In this document: positions 15,437-22,534 of the stretch, in pieces
How positions within the stretch are numbered: position 1 is the first letter of the stretch
Layout: every line of letters starts with the position of its first letter
Notes under the pieces: generated by a model
What the model was told of the DNA's origin: nothing
What the model saw: the letters and a program-made list of their open reading frames with translations, nothing else
Databases searched by the model: none
NCBI GenBank assembly: GCA_013202335.1
Contig: JABMQR010000029.1
Location: 1 to 31,580, forward strand
DNA: 31,580 nucleotides
Direction: 5' to 3'
Source of the DNA: Bacteroidota bacterium
GTDB taxonomy: Bacteria; Spirochaetota; Spirochaetia; JABMQR01
Position numbers and translations under genes: made by a program

Positions 15437-16420
15437 CTAACTTATTCCTGAAGCATACAAAATAGGTACTAAAAAGGGAACTACCAGCGTAAGTAGAATC
15501 CCATGAGCCAGTGACAGCGGTACATAATCAACACCACAGAATTTTTCAACAATAGGAAGAGTCACATCCATACTCGTCGCACCACAAACACTGATTGCAG
15601 CTCTTTGCTTTCCAAAACCTGCAAGCAGCGGGATAAGAAGAAAAGCCGTGCTCTCTCTGAATAAGTTACTCAGAAAAGCGATTGAACCAAGAACAGGATC
15701 TCCCAGATCTGAAATAAGTACTCCTGAAAGAGAGTACCAGCCAAAACCAGCGCCTACTGCCAGGGCTTCTGATAAATTAATATCGAAAAAAAGAGGGATT
15801 ATGCTTGATCCAGCCAAAGTCCCAACAATCGTGAGTATCGGCAAAGCTAAAGATATTGGATTTTTTAAAACGGATATCAGATCCGTCTTTCCGTGAACCA
15901 TCTGTACCCCTACAAGAAAAAGTAAAATGTATAAAAGCCATTCAGAGATAGCATCTGAAAACCATGAAAACAATTCTGTAGTAGCTGCTGCTGTTGCGCC
16001 AATAATAACAATACCAATCAACAAAGCTGGTTCTTTAAGATGAGAAAGGATATCCAAAAATGATTTCTTCTTACTAATAGTTGTTTTTGTTTCATCGTAA
16101 TTTGTTGTATTTTTTGCCTTAGAACGACTTTTTTTAACAAAATAGTATACATATCCTGACAGGAGGACGATTAATAGACTTCCACCGGCGGTTACAAGAG
16201 CAAAGGCAAATGCGGTCAAACCGATCATTGACAACTTGCTCCCTATGTTTTCTATAAGCCCCGTTTTAATACCCATACTGAATAAAAGAGCATAAAGACA
16301 TATGGTAAGAAGAAGATCAATGATCTTTTCTGATTTTTGAGGAATAAGCTTAACAGCCGCTGCTGCAGCTCCTCCTAATAATGCGGTAAATAATAAACCA
16401 AGATATACAACAATTTCCAT
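15437..16420 (-). CDS. LysO-family (DUF340) exporter
   Basis: 327 aa with about eight hydrophobic segments and a basic cytosolic loop (about 95-118). The C-terminal half carries the DUF340 signature GAGFGWYSLSGVLI (about 222-235) followed by NLFRESTAF, as in E. coli LysO (YbjE), which exports lysine across the inner membrane. The substrate here is inferred from family only. Lone gene, divergent from the TraB gene across a 248-bp gap that holds copy 2 of the palindromic element. No Shine-Dalgarno sequence; the candidate promoter abuts the start. Confidence 0.87.
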   Translation of the reverse strand: MEIVVYLGLLFTALLGGAAAAAVKLIPQKSEKIIDLLLTICLYALLFSMGIKTGLIENIGSKLSMIGLTAFAFALVTAGGSLLIVLLSGYVYYFVKKSRSKAKNTTNYDETKTTISKKKSFLDILSHLKEPALLIGIVIIGATAAATTELFSWFSDAISEWLLYILLFLVGVQMVHGKTDLISVLKNPISLALPILTIVGTLAGSSIIPLFFDINLSEALAVGAGFGWYSLSGVLISDLGDPVLGSIAFLSNLFRESTAFLLIPLLAGFGKQRAAISVCGATSMDVTLPIVEKFCGVDYVPLSLAHGILLTLVVPFLVPILYASGIS

Positions 16421-16426
16421 TCGATG

Positions 16427-16455
16427 ACACTAATCTATAAAACTGTAATTTGCAA
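16427..16455 (-). promoter_or_regulatory. candidate promoter of the LysO-family gene (leaderless geometry)
   Basis: On the minus strand TTGCAA (16455-16450), 17-nt spacer, TAGTGT (16432-16427), then 6 nt to ATG at 16420. The -10 is weak; a TATAGAT a little upstream is an alternative without a good -35. Confidence 0.4.
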
Positions 16456-16504
16456 CATGGCCTTGTTCATTTTTTCATTCGTTAGTATATTTGATGCGAT
16501 TGCT

Positions 16505-16600
16505 AAAATCGAATACTTCTACATTGGCCTTTTGAAGTTTTCGATTTGATTAGAAGTAAACATTTATACTATAAATATAGATGCAAATCGAAAACTTCTG
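16505..16600 (+). repeat. dispersed palindromic element, copy 2
   Basis: Perfect 14-bp inverted repeat GAAGTTTTCGATTT (16534-16547) and AAATCGAAAACTTC (16585-16598) with a 37-nt spacer, and a third half-site AATCGAATACTTCT starting at 16507. Same order and nearly the same spacing as copy 1 at 10005-10101. The spacer contains TTGATT (16546-16551), 18 nt, TATAAA (16570-16575), a possible promoter pointing toward the TraB gene, whose GTG is about 70 nt beyond the element. Confidence 0.85.
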
Positions 16601-16668
16601 AATAATATGTTAATCTCTCAAAATTATCTATTTTTTGAGTTTTCTTTTATTTAACACGGAGGCTTTTA

Positions 16669-17859
16669 GTGAAAAGCGAAAATATTTCTGACACACTTAC
16701 TGTTGTCACTATAAAAAATAAAACTATCTATCTTCTGGGAACCGCCCATATATCTTCAGAAAGTGTTGATGAAGTAGAGACCTTAATTCTGGAAAAAAAT
16801 CCTGATCATATTTGTGTGGAAATTGATGCCGGAAGATACAAGGTCATGAAAGAGGGGCAATCCTGGCAAAACTTGAATATTGGTAAAGTTTTAAAGCAGG
16901 GAAAAGGCTTTTTCATGCTGGCTAACCTGGCCCTCTCCTCTTTTCAACGCCGAATGGGTGAAAATTCTGGAACAGCCCCCGGACAAGAAATGAAAATTGC
17001 TATTGAGGCTGCAGAAAAAGCTGGAATCCCTTTTTCGTTGAGTGACAGGGATATACAGATAACCTTGAGACGTGCCTGGAAAAAATCAAGCTTCTGGAAT
17101 AAAATGAAACTACTTGCAGCTTTAATCTCCTCTGCGTTTTCCCGTGAAAAATTATCACAGGAAGAAGTTGAAGCCCTTAAAGAACGGTCAGCCCTTCAGG
17201 GCATGATGGAAGAGCTGGCAAAAGAACTCCCAACTGTTAAAAAAGTACTTATAGATGAAAGAGATAGATATTTAGCTACTAATATTTTCAAAGCCCCGGG
17301 GGAAAACACATTAGCGGTTATTGGTGCCGGACATGCAGAGGGAATTCTCTCAACTATAGCAGAACTTGAAAAAGGTTCGCTCTCAGAAAACCTTTCTGAA
17401 CTAAACCATATTCCTGCTCCTTCAAAAATAACAAAATTTCTTCCCTGGGTTATTCCTGCCGCAGTACTAACGTTACTGGTTTTCGGTTTTATTAATGCCG
17501 GTTGGTCTCAGGGACTTGAGATGTTTGTCTATTGGTTTGTTGTTAATGGTGTATTATCAGGAATAGGGGCCATATTATCACTCGCTCACCCTCTTACTAT
17601 TGTTGCATCTATCTTGCTGGCTCCATTCACCTCTTTAAATCCAACTATCGGTGTAGGAATTGTTTCCGGCGGTATTGAAGCTTACTTGAGAAAACCCAGA
17701 GTTGCAGATTTTGAAAAAATAAATGAAGACATTCTCTCTTTCAAAGGTTTTTTTAGAAACAGGGTTACTCACGCATTACTCGTTTTCCTGTTTACCAGTA
17801 TTGGAAGTGCTATAGGAACTTTTGCAGCATTCCCCTTTCTTGTCAGCCTCTTGCAGTAG
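16669..17859 (+). CDS. TraB/PrgY-family membrane protein
   Basis: 396 aa from a GTG start backed by GGAGG at 16656-16660. The N-terminal domain opens with LLGTAHISSESVDEVE (about 24-39) and the conserved GAGHAEGI (about 222-229), the two motifs of the TraB/GumN/Tiki fold. The C-terminal third has four hydrophobic segments (about 259-282, 288-308, 310-345, 368-395), so it is an integral membrane protein with a cytosolic TraB domain. In enterococci TraB/PrgY acts against peptide pheromone; the chromosomal bacterial form has no agreed function, and a metalloprotease-like activity is only a family-level suggestion. Its leader includes a weak hairpin CTCAAAA-N9-TTTTGAG (16617-16639). It overlaps the end of radA by 17 bases. 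Confidence 0.87.
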   Translation: MKSENISDTLTVVTIKNKTIYLLGTAHISSESVDEVETLILEKNPDHICVEIDAGRYKVMKEGQSWQNLNIGKVLKQGKGFFMLANLALSSFQRRMGENSGTAPGQEMKIAIEAAEKAGIPFSLSDRDIQITLRRAWKKSSFWNKMKLLAALISSAFSREKLSQEEVEALKERSALQGMMEELAKELPTVKKVLIDERDRYLATNIFKAPGENTLAVIGAGHAEGILSTIAELEKGSLSENLSELNHIPAPSKITKFLPWVIPAAVLTLLVFGFINAGWSQGLEMFVYWFVVNGVLSGIGAILSLAHPLTIVASILLAPFTSLNPTIGVGIVSGGIEAYLRKPRVADFEKINEDILSFKGFFRNRVTHALLVFLFTSIGSAIGTFAAFPFLVSLLQ

Positions 17860-19237
17860 ATCCTCCCGGAAATAGAGTCTGGGTTGCTTCACGTATATTA
17901 TTACAGGAAGTGTATAATCTGTCCGAAGTACCGGGAATCGTATGAAAATCTTGCGTTGTTGGTCCTAAAAACCGTTTGAACCCCATCTTACCAGCTGTAT
18001 ATAGCCGTTTATCCAGATGCCCAATACGTCTCACTTCTCCAGCAAGACTTAGTTCTCCAGCAGAAGCAAGCTGGTTTAGCAACGGCTTCCCGGTTCGTGC
18101 TGAGTATAATGCCAACGCAAGAGGGAGTTCTATACCAACTTCAAACAGCCTTATACCACCAGCTACATTTATATAGATATCCTGATCTGAAAATCTCAAA
18201 CCAATATGTTTTTCAAGAATTGCAGAAATGCGTGAAACTTTCGCCGAATCCACCTTATCAGAATATACTCGGGTATATCCACTTTTTGCAGGAACCGTAA
18301 GTGCCTGAATTTCCACCATGAAAGTTCTTGATCCCTCGAAAACTGCCGCAGCTGCAACACCAGCAGGAATCTCGCCATCTCTTTTCTCAAGAAAAAAAGA
18401 CTCTGGTTGAGCTGCCGGCTTAAGACCTTTTTCTGTCATAGTAAAGATTCCAATTTCATCAACTGATCCAAACCTGTTTTTCCCTGCACGTACAATCCTA
18501 ACACCTGTTTCAGCATGATCAAAATAAAGAACTGTATCAACAAGATGCTCTATTAATTTAGGGCCAGCCAGAGATCCCTCTTTTGTCACATGACCAATAA
18601 TAAAAAGCGATGCACCTAAATACCTTGCAGTATCAACCAGCTCCATGGAACAATATTTTATTTGGTTTACCGTCCCCGCTATAGGACCTGCGTCTTCGCT
18701 TATTACTGTCTGTATTGAGTCAACAACTATGAGATCAAACTTCTCTTTGGTTAATATGTTAACTAATTTGTTCAGCCTGGTTTCACACAGTACGGTAATC
18801 ATTTCAAGGTTTAGACCAAGCCTCTCTGCACGAAGTTTGATCTGACCAGCAGACTCCTCGCCAGATATGTAAAGTGCTTTTTTTGCGTCCGAATCTGACA
18901 TTATTTGCAACAATAAGGTAGATTTACCTATTCCAGGTTCTCCACCAATCAACACAGAGCTTCCCTTCATGATTCCACCACCAAGGACTTTATCCACTTC
19001 TGATATTCCGGAACTAAAGCGGAGCTCCTGCTGCACCTGCATATTTTTAAGGTTTTGTGGGTGATTGGTGACCCTGTTTTTAGCTTGATCAGCTCGCGCA
19101 CTGCGGCCGGAATCTTTTCCAGAGCCCTTGCCCTCTACAAAAGAGTTCCATTTCCCACACTGAGGACATCTTCCCAGCCACTTCTGTTCAGTATGGTCGC
19201 ATTCACTACAAATATATACGATTTTTTCTTTTGCCAT
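17843..19237 (-). CDS. radA: DNA repair protein RadA/Sms
   Basis: 464 aa, normal length. Zinc finger Cys10, Cys13, Cys24, Cys27 (CX2C...CX2C); RecA-like ATPase with Walker A GGEPGIGKST (98-107); the RadA motif KNRFG near 254-258; and a C-terminal Lon-protease-like domain (about 285-455). It drives branch migration in recombination. It starts 10 bases after the cyclophilin-FKBP gene and is probably the last gene of the parAB-led minus-strand run. It converges on the TraB gene with a 17-base overlap. Confidence 0.96.
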   Translation of the reverse strand: MAKEKIVYICSECDHTEQKWLGRCPQCGKWNSFVEGKGSGKDSGRSARADQAKNRVTNHPQNLKNMQVQQELRFSSGISEVDKVLGGGIMKGSSVLIGGEPGIGKSTLLLQIMSDSDAKKALYISGEESAGQIKLRAERLGLNLEMITVLCETRLNKLVNILTKEKFDLIVVDSIQTVISEDAGPIAGTVNQIKYCSMELVDTARYLGASLFIIGHVTKEGSLAGPKLIEHLVDTVLYFDHAETGVRIVRAGKNRFGSVDEIGIFTMTEKGLKPAAQPESFFLEKRDGEIPAGVAAAAVFEGSRTFMVEIQALTVPAKSGYTRVYSDKVDSAKVSRISAILEKHIGLRFSDQDIYINVAGGIRLFEVGIELPLALALYSARTGKPLLNQLASAGELSLAGEVRRIGHLDKRLYTAGKMGFKRFLGPTTQDFHTIPGTSDRLYTSCNNIREATQTLFPGGSTARG

Positions 19238-19247
19238 TTTTTTCTAT

Positions 19248-20192
19248 TTAGAAATCTATTAACTCAACATCAAAAATGAGAAAGCTGTTAGGCGGGATAA
19301 CACCAGGATAACCCTTTTTTCCATACCCTAATTCCGGCGGTATAATTAAAATCCGTTTTTCACCTTTTTTCATTGTCAGAAGTGCTTCATTCCATCCTTC
19401 AATTACCTGGCCTATTGCGAAAACGGCAGGTGTGTTCCTTTTATATGAACTATCAAACTCAACACCGTTTAACAGCTTACCTGAATAATGAACAGTAACG
19501 CTTGTCCCATAAGGTGGGACCTTTTCTCCTATGGGTTTTTTAACAACAACCTGTCTTAATCCTGACGCTGAAGCAGTGGCTTCCGGCCATCTGTTGAGAA
19601 TCTCTTTTTCGGCCTTTTTTCTATCTGTAACGCTATTATCTTCGGATTTTTCTTTATATTTTTGTATTTGGAAAGTAAATTCATCTTTAGTTACAACAAA
19701 GCCTTCAGCCTTTTCCCCTCTGCGAAATATTTTAATTGTATTTATTTTATCACCCTGCACAATTCCATTAACAACATCCATTCCTTCACAAACATTTCCA
19801 AAAACAGTATGTTTATCATCAAGCCAGGGCGTAGCAACGTGCGTAATAAAAAACTGACTTCCGTTTGTTCCGGGACCGCTGTTTGCCATCGACAAAACTC
19901 CCGGTCCAGAATGTCTCAACGATGAATCAAACTCATCAGGAAAAGAGTATCCAGGGCCACCAGTTCCTGTTCCTGTCGGGCAACCTCCCTGAACCATAAA
20001 ATCATTGATGACCCTATGAAAGATAAGTCCATCATAATAGCCATTTTTTCCTTTGGCATTTCCAAGCACTCCTTCAGCCAGACCAACAAAATTAGAGACA
20101 GTGAGTGGTGTTTTCTCAAATTCAAGCTTTATAAAGATAGTTCCTTTAGAACTATCAATTTCCGCATACAATCCATCTTTCAAATTATCCAT
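19248..20192 (-). CDS. cyclophilin-FKBP fused peptidyl-prolyl isomerase
   Basis: 314 aa from ATG 20192, chosen because AGGAG lies about 6 nt upstream; the longer in-frame start at 20276 would run into parB. Residues about 8-185 are a cyclophilin (FHRVINDFMVQGG, SMANSGPGTNGSQFFI, and WLDDKHTVFG), and about 225-314 an FKBP (VTVHYSGKLLNGVEFDSSY, VIEGWNEAL, GYGKKGYPGVIPPNS). The linker is charged (about 186-224). Both isomerase families thus occur in one chain. No signal peptide, so cytosolic. It lies 64 bases after parB and 10 before radA. Such dual-family immunophilins are, from memory, known in Treponema and a few other groups. Confidence 0.93.
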   Translation of the reverse strand: MDNLKDGLYAEIDSSKGTIFIKLEFEKTPLTVSNFVGLAEGVLGNAKGKNGYYDGLIFHRVINDFMVQGGCPTGTGTGGPGYSFPDEFDSSLRHSGPGVLSMANSGPGTNGSQFFITHVATPWLDDKHTVFGNVCEGMDVVNGIVQGDKINTIKIFRRGEKAEGFVVTKDEFTFQIQKYKEKSEDNSVTDRKKAEKEILNRWPEATASASGLRQVVVKKPIGEKVPPYGTSVTVHYSGKLLNGVEFDSSYKRNTPAVFAIGQVIEGWNEALLTMKKGEKRILIIPPELGYGKKGYPGVIPPNSFLIFDVELIDF

Positions 20193-20256
20193 ACAAACTC
20201 CTATTAAACTATAAAAACTAATTAAATTCTTAAAATCAATGTTTCGTTGATTGCTG

Positions 20257-21183
20257 TTAGCTGAACAGACCATCATTTTTTGATAAAAGCTGATACACCC
20301 TTTCTAAATCATCAGGGGAATAGAAGGAGATTTCAAGCTTTCCTTTTTTTAAACTCCCTTTAAGAGAAACCTTTGTTCCCAGAGCCTCAAGAAATTTCTC
20401 CTCAATTCTTCGAACTTCAACAGGTTTTTCTATTAACTCCTTTTTTCTGATCTTCTTTTGGACTGCGCGAGATCCCTCGTTCAAAGACTTCCCTTCAATC
20501 TCTGCCTGCCGTACAGACAGACTATCTTTTAGTATTCTGGTATAAAGAATTTCCTGGTCTGCAGGATTAACAACCGACAGTAAAGCTCTGGCATGACCGG
20601 CTGTAATAACACCTTCCTTCAAAGATTGCTGTATTTCACCATTTAAGTTCAACAATCTGAGACTATTTGCAATTGTTGATCTTTTCTTACCAATTCTTTT
20701 TGACAATTCATCCTGACTCAAAGCAGCTTGATCAATAAGAAAGCGATACGCCTGAGCCTCTTCAATCGGATTTAAGTTTTCCCTTTGAATATTTTCAATT
20801 AAGGCTACTTCCAGCCTCTGTTCTTCAGTAAAATTTTTTATTAAGGAGGGGATATGCTTTAGTTCAGCTAATTTTGAAGCTCGAAACCGTCTTTCGCCTG
20901 CTACAATAATAAAATGCCCCGGTACATCTGGAGATTCTTCAACCAGTATTGGCTGAAGAACTCCTTGTTCTTTGATTGAATCAGCAAGCTCCTGTAATGC
21001 ATTTGTATCAAAATGCTTCCTGGGCTGGGCTGGATTTGAATTAATCTTGTCTACTCCAAGCATTATAACACTATTGTTATTATCATCTGTATATGCTGAT
21101 TTATCACCTGAAAACGAACTGTTGTCCAGAGAATAATCACCAATTAGTGAACCTATTCCTTTTCCTAATCCTCTTTTAGCCAC
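20257..21183 (-). CDS. parB: chromosome partitioning protein ParB
   Basis: 308 aa from a GTG start with AGGAGG upstream. It has the N-terminal GLGKGIGSLI, the ParB/Srx CTPase box with GERRFRA (about 97-103), a helix-turn-helix region (about 145-205) and a C-terminal dimerisation domain. It binds the two parS sites at 22340 and 22465, loads as a CTP-gated clamp and spreads. The start overlaps the end of parA by 8 bases, indicating coupled translation. Confidence 0.96.
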   Translation of the reverse strand: MAKRGLGKGIGSLIGDYSLDNSSFSGDKSAYTDDNNNSVIMLGVDKINSNPAQPRKHFDTNALQELADSIKEQGVLQPILVEESPDVPGHFIIVAGERRFRASKLAELKHIPSLIKNFTEEQRLEVALIENIQRENLNPIEEAQAYRFLIDQAALSQDELSKRIGKKRSTIANSLRLLNLNGEIQQSLKEGVITAGHARALLSVVNPADQEILYTRILKDSLSVRQAEIEGKSLNEGSRAVQKKIRKKELIEKPVEVRRIEEKFLEALGTKVSLKGSLKKGKLEISFYSPDDLERVYQLLSKNDGLFS

Positions 21184-21934
21184 GATTTAGCACCTCCTTG
21201 GCAAGCTCAAGATAACTCTTTGCACCACTACAAAATGGATCATATAAATTAATTGGTAATCCATGAGAAGGGGCTTCTGACAACCTAACATTTCGAGGTA
21301 TCAGACTGTTAAAAACTTTGTCAGAAAAGTAGTCAGAAACATCTTTCACAACATCCTTTGCTAATCTTGTTCGCTGATCATACATTGTAAAAACGATTCC
21401 CATTATATCGAGATCAGGGTTAAGCTGTTTTTTTACACTCATAATCGTCCGAACCAACATACTTAAACCTTCTAAAGCAAAATATTCACACTGAAGTGGA
21501 ATAATTGAATAGCTTGCAGCAACCAATCCGTTTAATGTGAGAAGTCCCAAGGAAGGGGGACAATCAATAAAAATATAATCCCACTCCCCCACCAGACGTT
21601 TTAAATATTTATCAAGATAATATTCTCTTCTAAAAGCATCGACCAATTCGACATTTATTCCTGTAAGGTTAATATTTGATCCAATAGCACACAACCTTTC
21701 AACAGGCGTATCCTGAATAGAATTTTCTATATCAACCTTCCCTGTTAATACTTCATAAATACCGGGAATTTCATCATCAGCCCCGACGGCACTGGTTAAA
21801 TTCCCCTGTGGATCCAGATCAACCAACAGTACTCTTTGTCCAAGTTCAGCCAAATACGCACCAAGATTCACCGTGGATGTTGTTTTTCCAACTCCACCTT
21901 TTTGATTAGCAAAAACAATTTTTTTAACAGACAT
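21176..21934 (-). CDS. parA: chromosome partitioning ATPase ParA (Soj)
   Basis: 252 aa, the short Soj-type ParA without an N-terminal DNA-binding extension. Deviant Walker A KGGVGKTTS begins at residue 12, and the Walker A' and B regions (LVDLDPQGN near 39-47, FIDCPPSLG near 122-130) are intact. It drives origin segregation with ParB/parS. First gene of a run parA-parB-PPIase-radA. No Shine-Dalgarno sequence, but a near-consensus promoter ends 6 nt before the ATG. Confidence 0.96.
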   Translation of the reverse strand: MSVKKIVFANQKGGVGKTTSTVNLGAYLAELGQRVLLVDLDPQGNLTSAVGADDEIPGIYEVLTGKVDIENSIQDTPVERLCAIGSNINLTGINVELVDAFRREYYLDKYLKRLVGEWDYIFIDCPPSLGLLTLNGLVAASYSIIPLQCEYFALEGLSMLVRTIMSVKKQLNPDLDIMGIVFTMYDQRTRLAKDVVKDVSDYFSDKVFNSLIPRNVRLSEAPSHGLPINLYDPFCSGAKSYLELAKEVLNRG

Positions 21935-21940
21935 ATCGTG

Positions 21941-21969
21941 ATTATATTAAATTAGTTGAATGGTGTCAG
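21941..21969 (-). promoter_or_regulatory. parA promoter (leaderless geometry)
   Basis: On the minus strand CTGACA (21969-21964), 17-nt spacer, perfect TATAAT (21946-21941), then 6 nt to ATG at 21934. This is the clearest case in the window of a start codon placed at the predicted transcription start. Confidence 0.65.
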
Positions 21970-21987
21970 CTCTTTTTATATATTCTC

Positions 21988-22016
21988 TTGACCAATTACC
22001 GAACATTCTGTACCTT
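21988..22016 (+). promoter_or_regulatory. candidate promoter of the Nfu-type gene
   Basis: TTGACC (21988-21993), 17-nt spacer, TACCTT (22011-22016). This gives a leader of about 22 nt that includes the AAAGGAG Shine-Dalgarno, so this gene is normally leadered, in contrast to divergent parA. Confidence 0.4.
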
Positions 22017-22044
22017 TCAATAACTAAAGGAAAGGAGACAATCA

Positions 22045-22266
22045 ATGGAAGAAAATGTAAAGCTTGCAATTAATGATATTAGGCCATCCCTTCAGAATGA
22101 TGGAGGTGATATTGAATTCATCAGCCTCATCGGTGATATTGTCAGTGTTCGACTTACTGGTGCCTGCGCAGGATGTCCAATGTCCCAGATGACTTTGAAG
22201 CAAGGTGTAGAAAGATATTTAAGAGAAAAAGTCTCTCCCACACTAGAAGTTGTTTCAGTAAATTAA
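22045..22266 (+). CDS. NifU C-terminal domain (Nfu-type) Fe-S carrier
   Basis: 73 aa, a stand-alone Nfu domain. The cluster-binding CX2C is Cys41-Cys44 (CAGCPMSQMTL), preceded by the typical LQNDGGDIEF segment (16-25). It carries and delivers [4Fe-4S] or [2Fe-2S] clusters; plausible clients here include the hydrogenase, Nth and the radical-SAM protein, though that is inference. AAAGGAG precedes the ATG. It is divergent from parA and followed by a strong terminator. Confidence 0.93.
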   Translation: MEENVKLAINDIRPSLQNDGGDIEFISLIGDIVSVRLTGACAGCPMSQMTLKQGVERYLREKVSPTLEVVSVN

Positions 22267-22308
22267 CTATCACTTCAATTTTCTAAACACGGAAAAACCA
22301 GTAGGTGT

Positions 22309-22341
22309 AAGCGACGAAGTTTAATTTCGTCGCTTTTTTTG
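22309..22341 (+). terminator. rho-independent terminator after the Nfu gene
   Basis: 10-bp stem AAGCGACGAA (22309-22318) and TTCGTCGCTT (22326-22335), 7-nt loop, followed by a T run to 22340. The T run meets the first base of the first parS site. Confidence 0.9.
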
Positions 22342-22355
22342 TTTCACGTGAAACA
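22340..22355. promoter_or_regulatory. parS site 1
   Basis: Perfect 16-bp palindrome TGTTTCACGTGAAACA, identical to the widely conserved bacterial parS consensus, 405 bases from the parA start. Confidence 0.97.
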
Positions 22356-22464
22356 ATTACAATTACACACAACTCAATTCTTGATTTTATTCCTTATTAA
22401 ATCTTTCTCAAATAAAAAACTTTTTACCTGGTATTTATTTCTATAATATATATTTAGTGCTCGT

Positions 22465-22480
22465 TGTTTCACGTGAAACA
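22465..22480. promoter_or_regulatory. parS site 2
   Basis: Second perfect TGTTTCACGTGAAACA, centre to centre 125 bp from site 1, just ahead of the gyrA terminator. The AT-rich stretch between the two sites holds no gene. Confidence 0.97.
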
Positions 22481-22484
22481 GACG

Positions 22485-22511
22485 AAAAAAAAGAGGCCTG
22501 TCGGACCTCTT
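22485..22511 (-). terminator. rho-independent terminator of gyrA
   Basis: On the minus strand a stem AAGAGGTC/GGCCTCTT (one G-T pair; 22511-22504 with 22498-22491) and 5-nt loop, followed by eight T (22492-22485). It begins 24 bases past the gyrA stop and ends 5 bases from parS site 2. Confidence 0.9.
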
Positions 22512-22534
22512 TCATACTAAACATAGTTTACAAA

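Noticed and set aside
10005..16600. Palindromic element copies as CRISPR repeats or IS ends
   Set aside because: Only two copies, 6.4 kb apart, with no regular array, no transposase between them and no target-site duplication that I can see.
20193..20276. Longer start of the cyclophilin-FKBP gene overlapping parB
   Set aside because: The extra 28 residues are not cyclophilin-like, and AGGAG lies right before ATG 20192.
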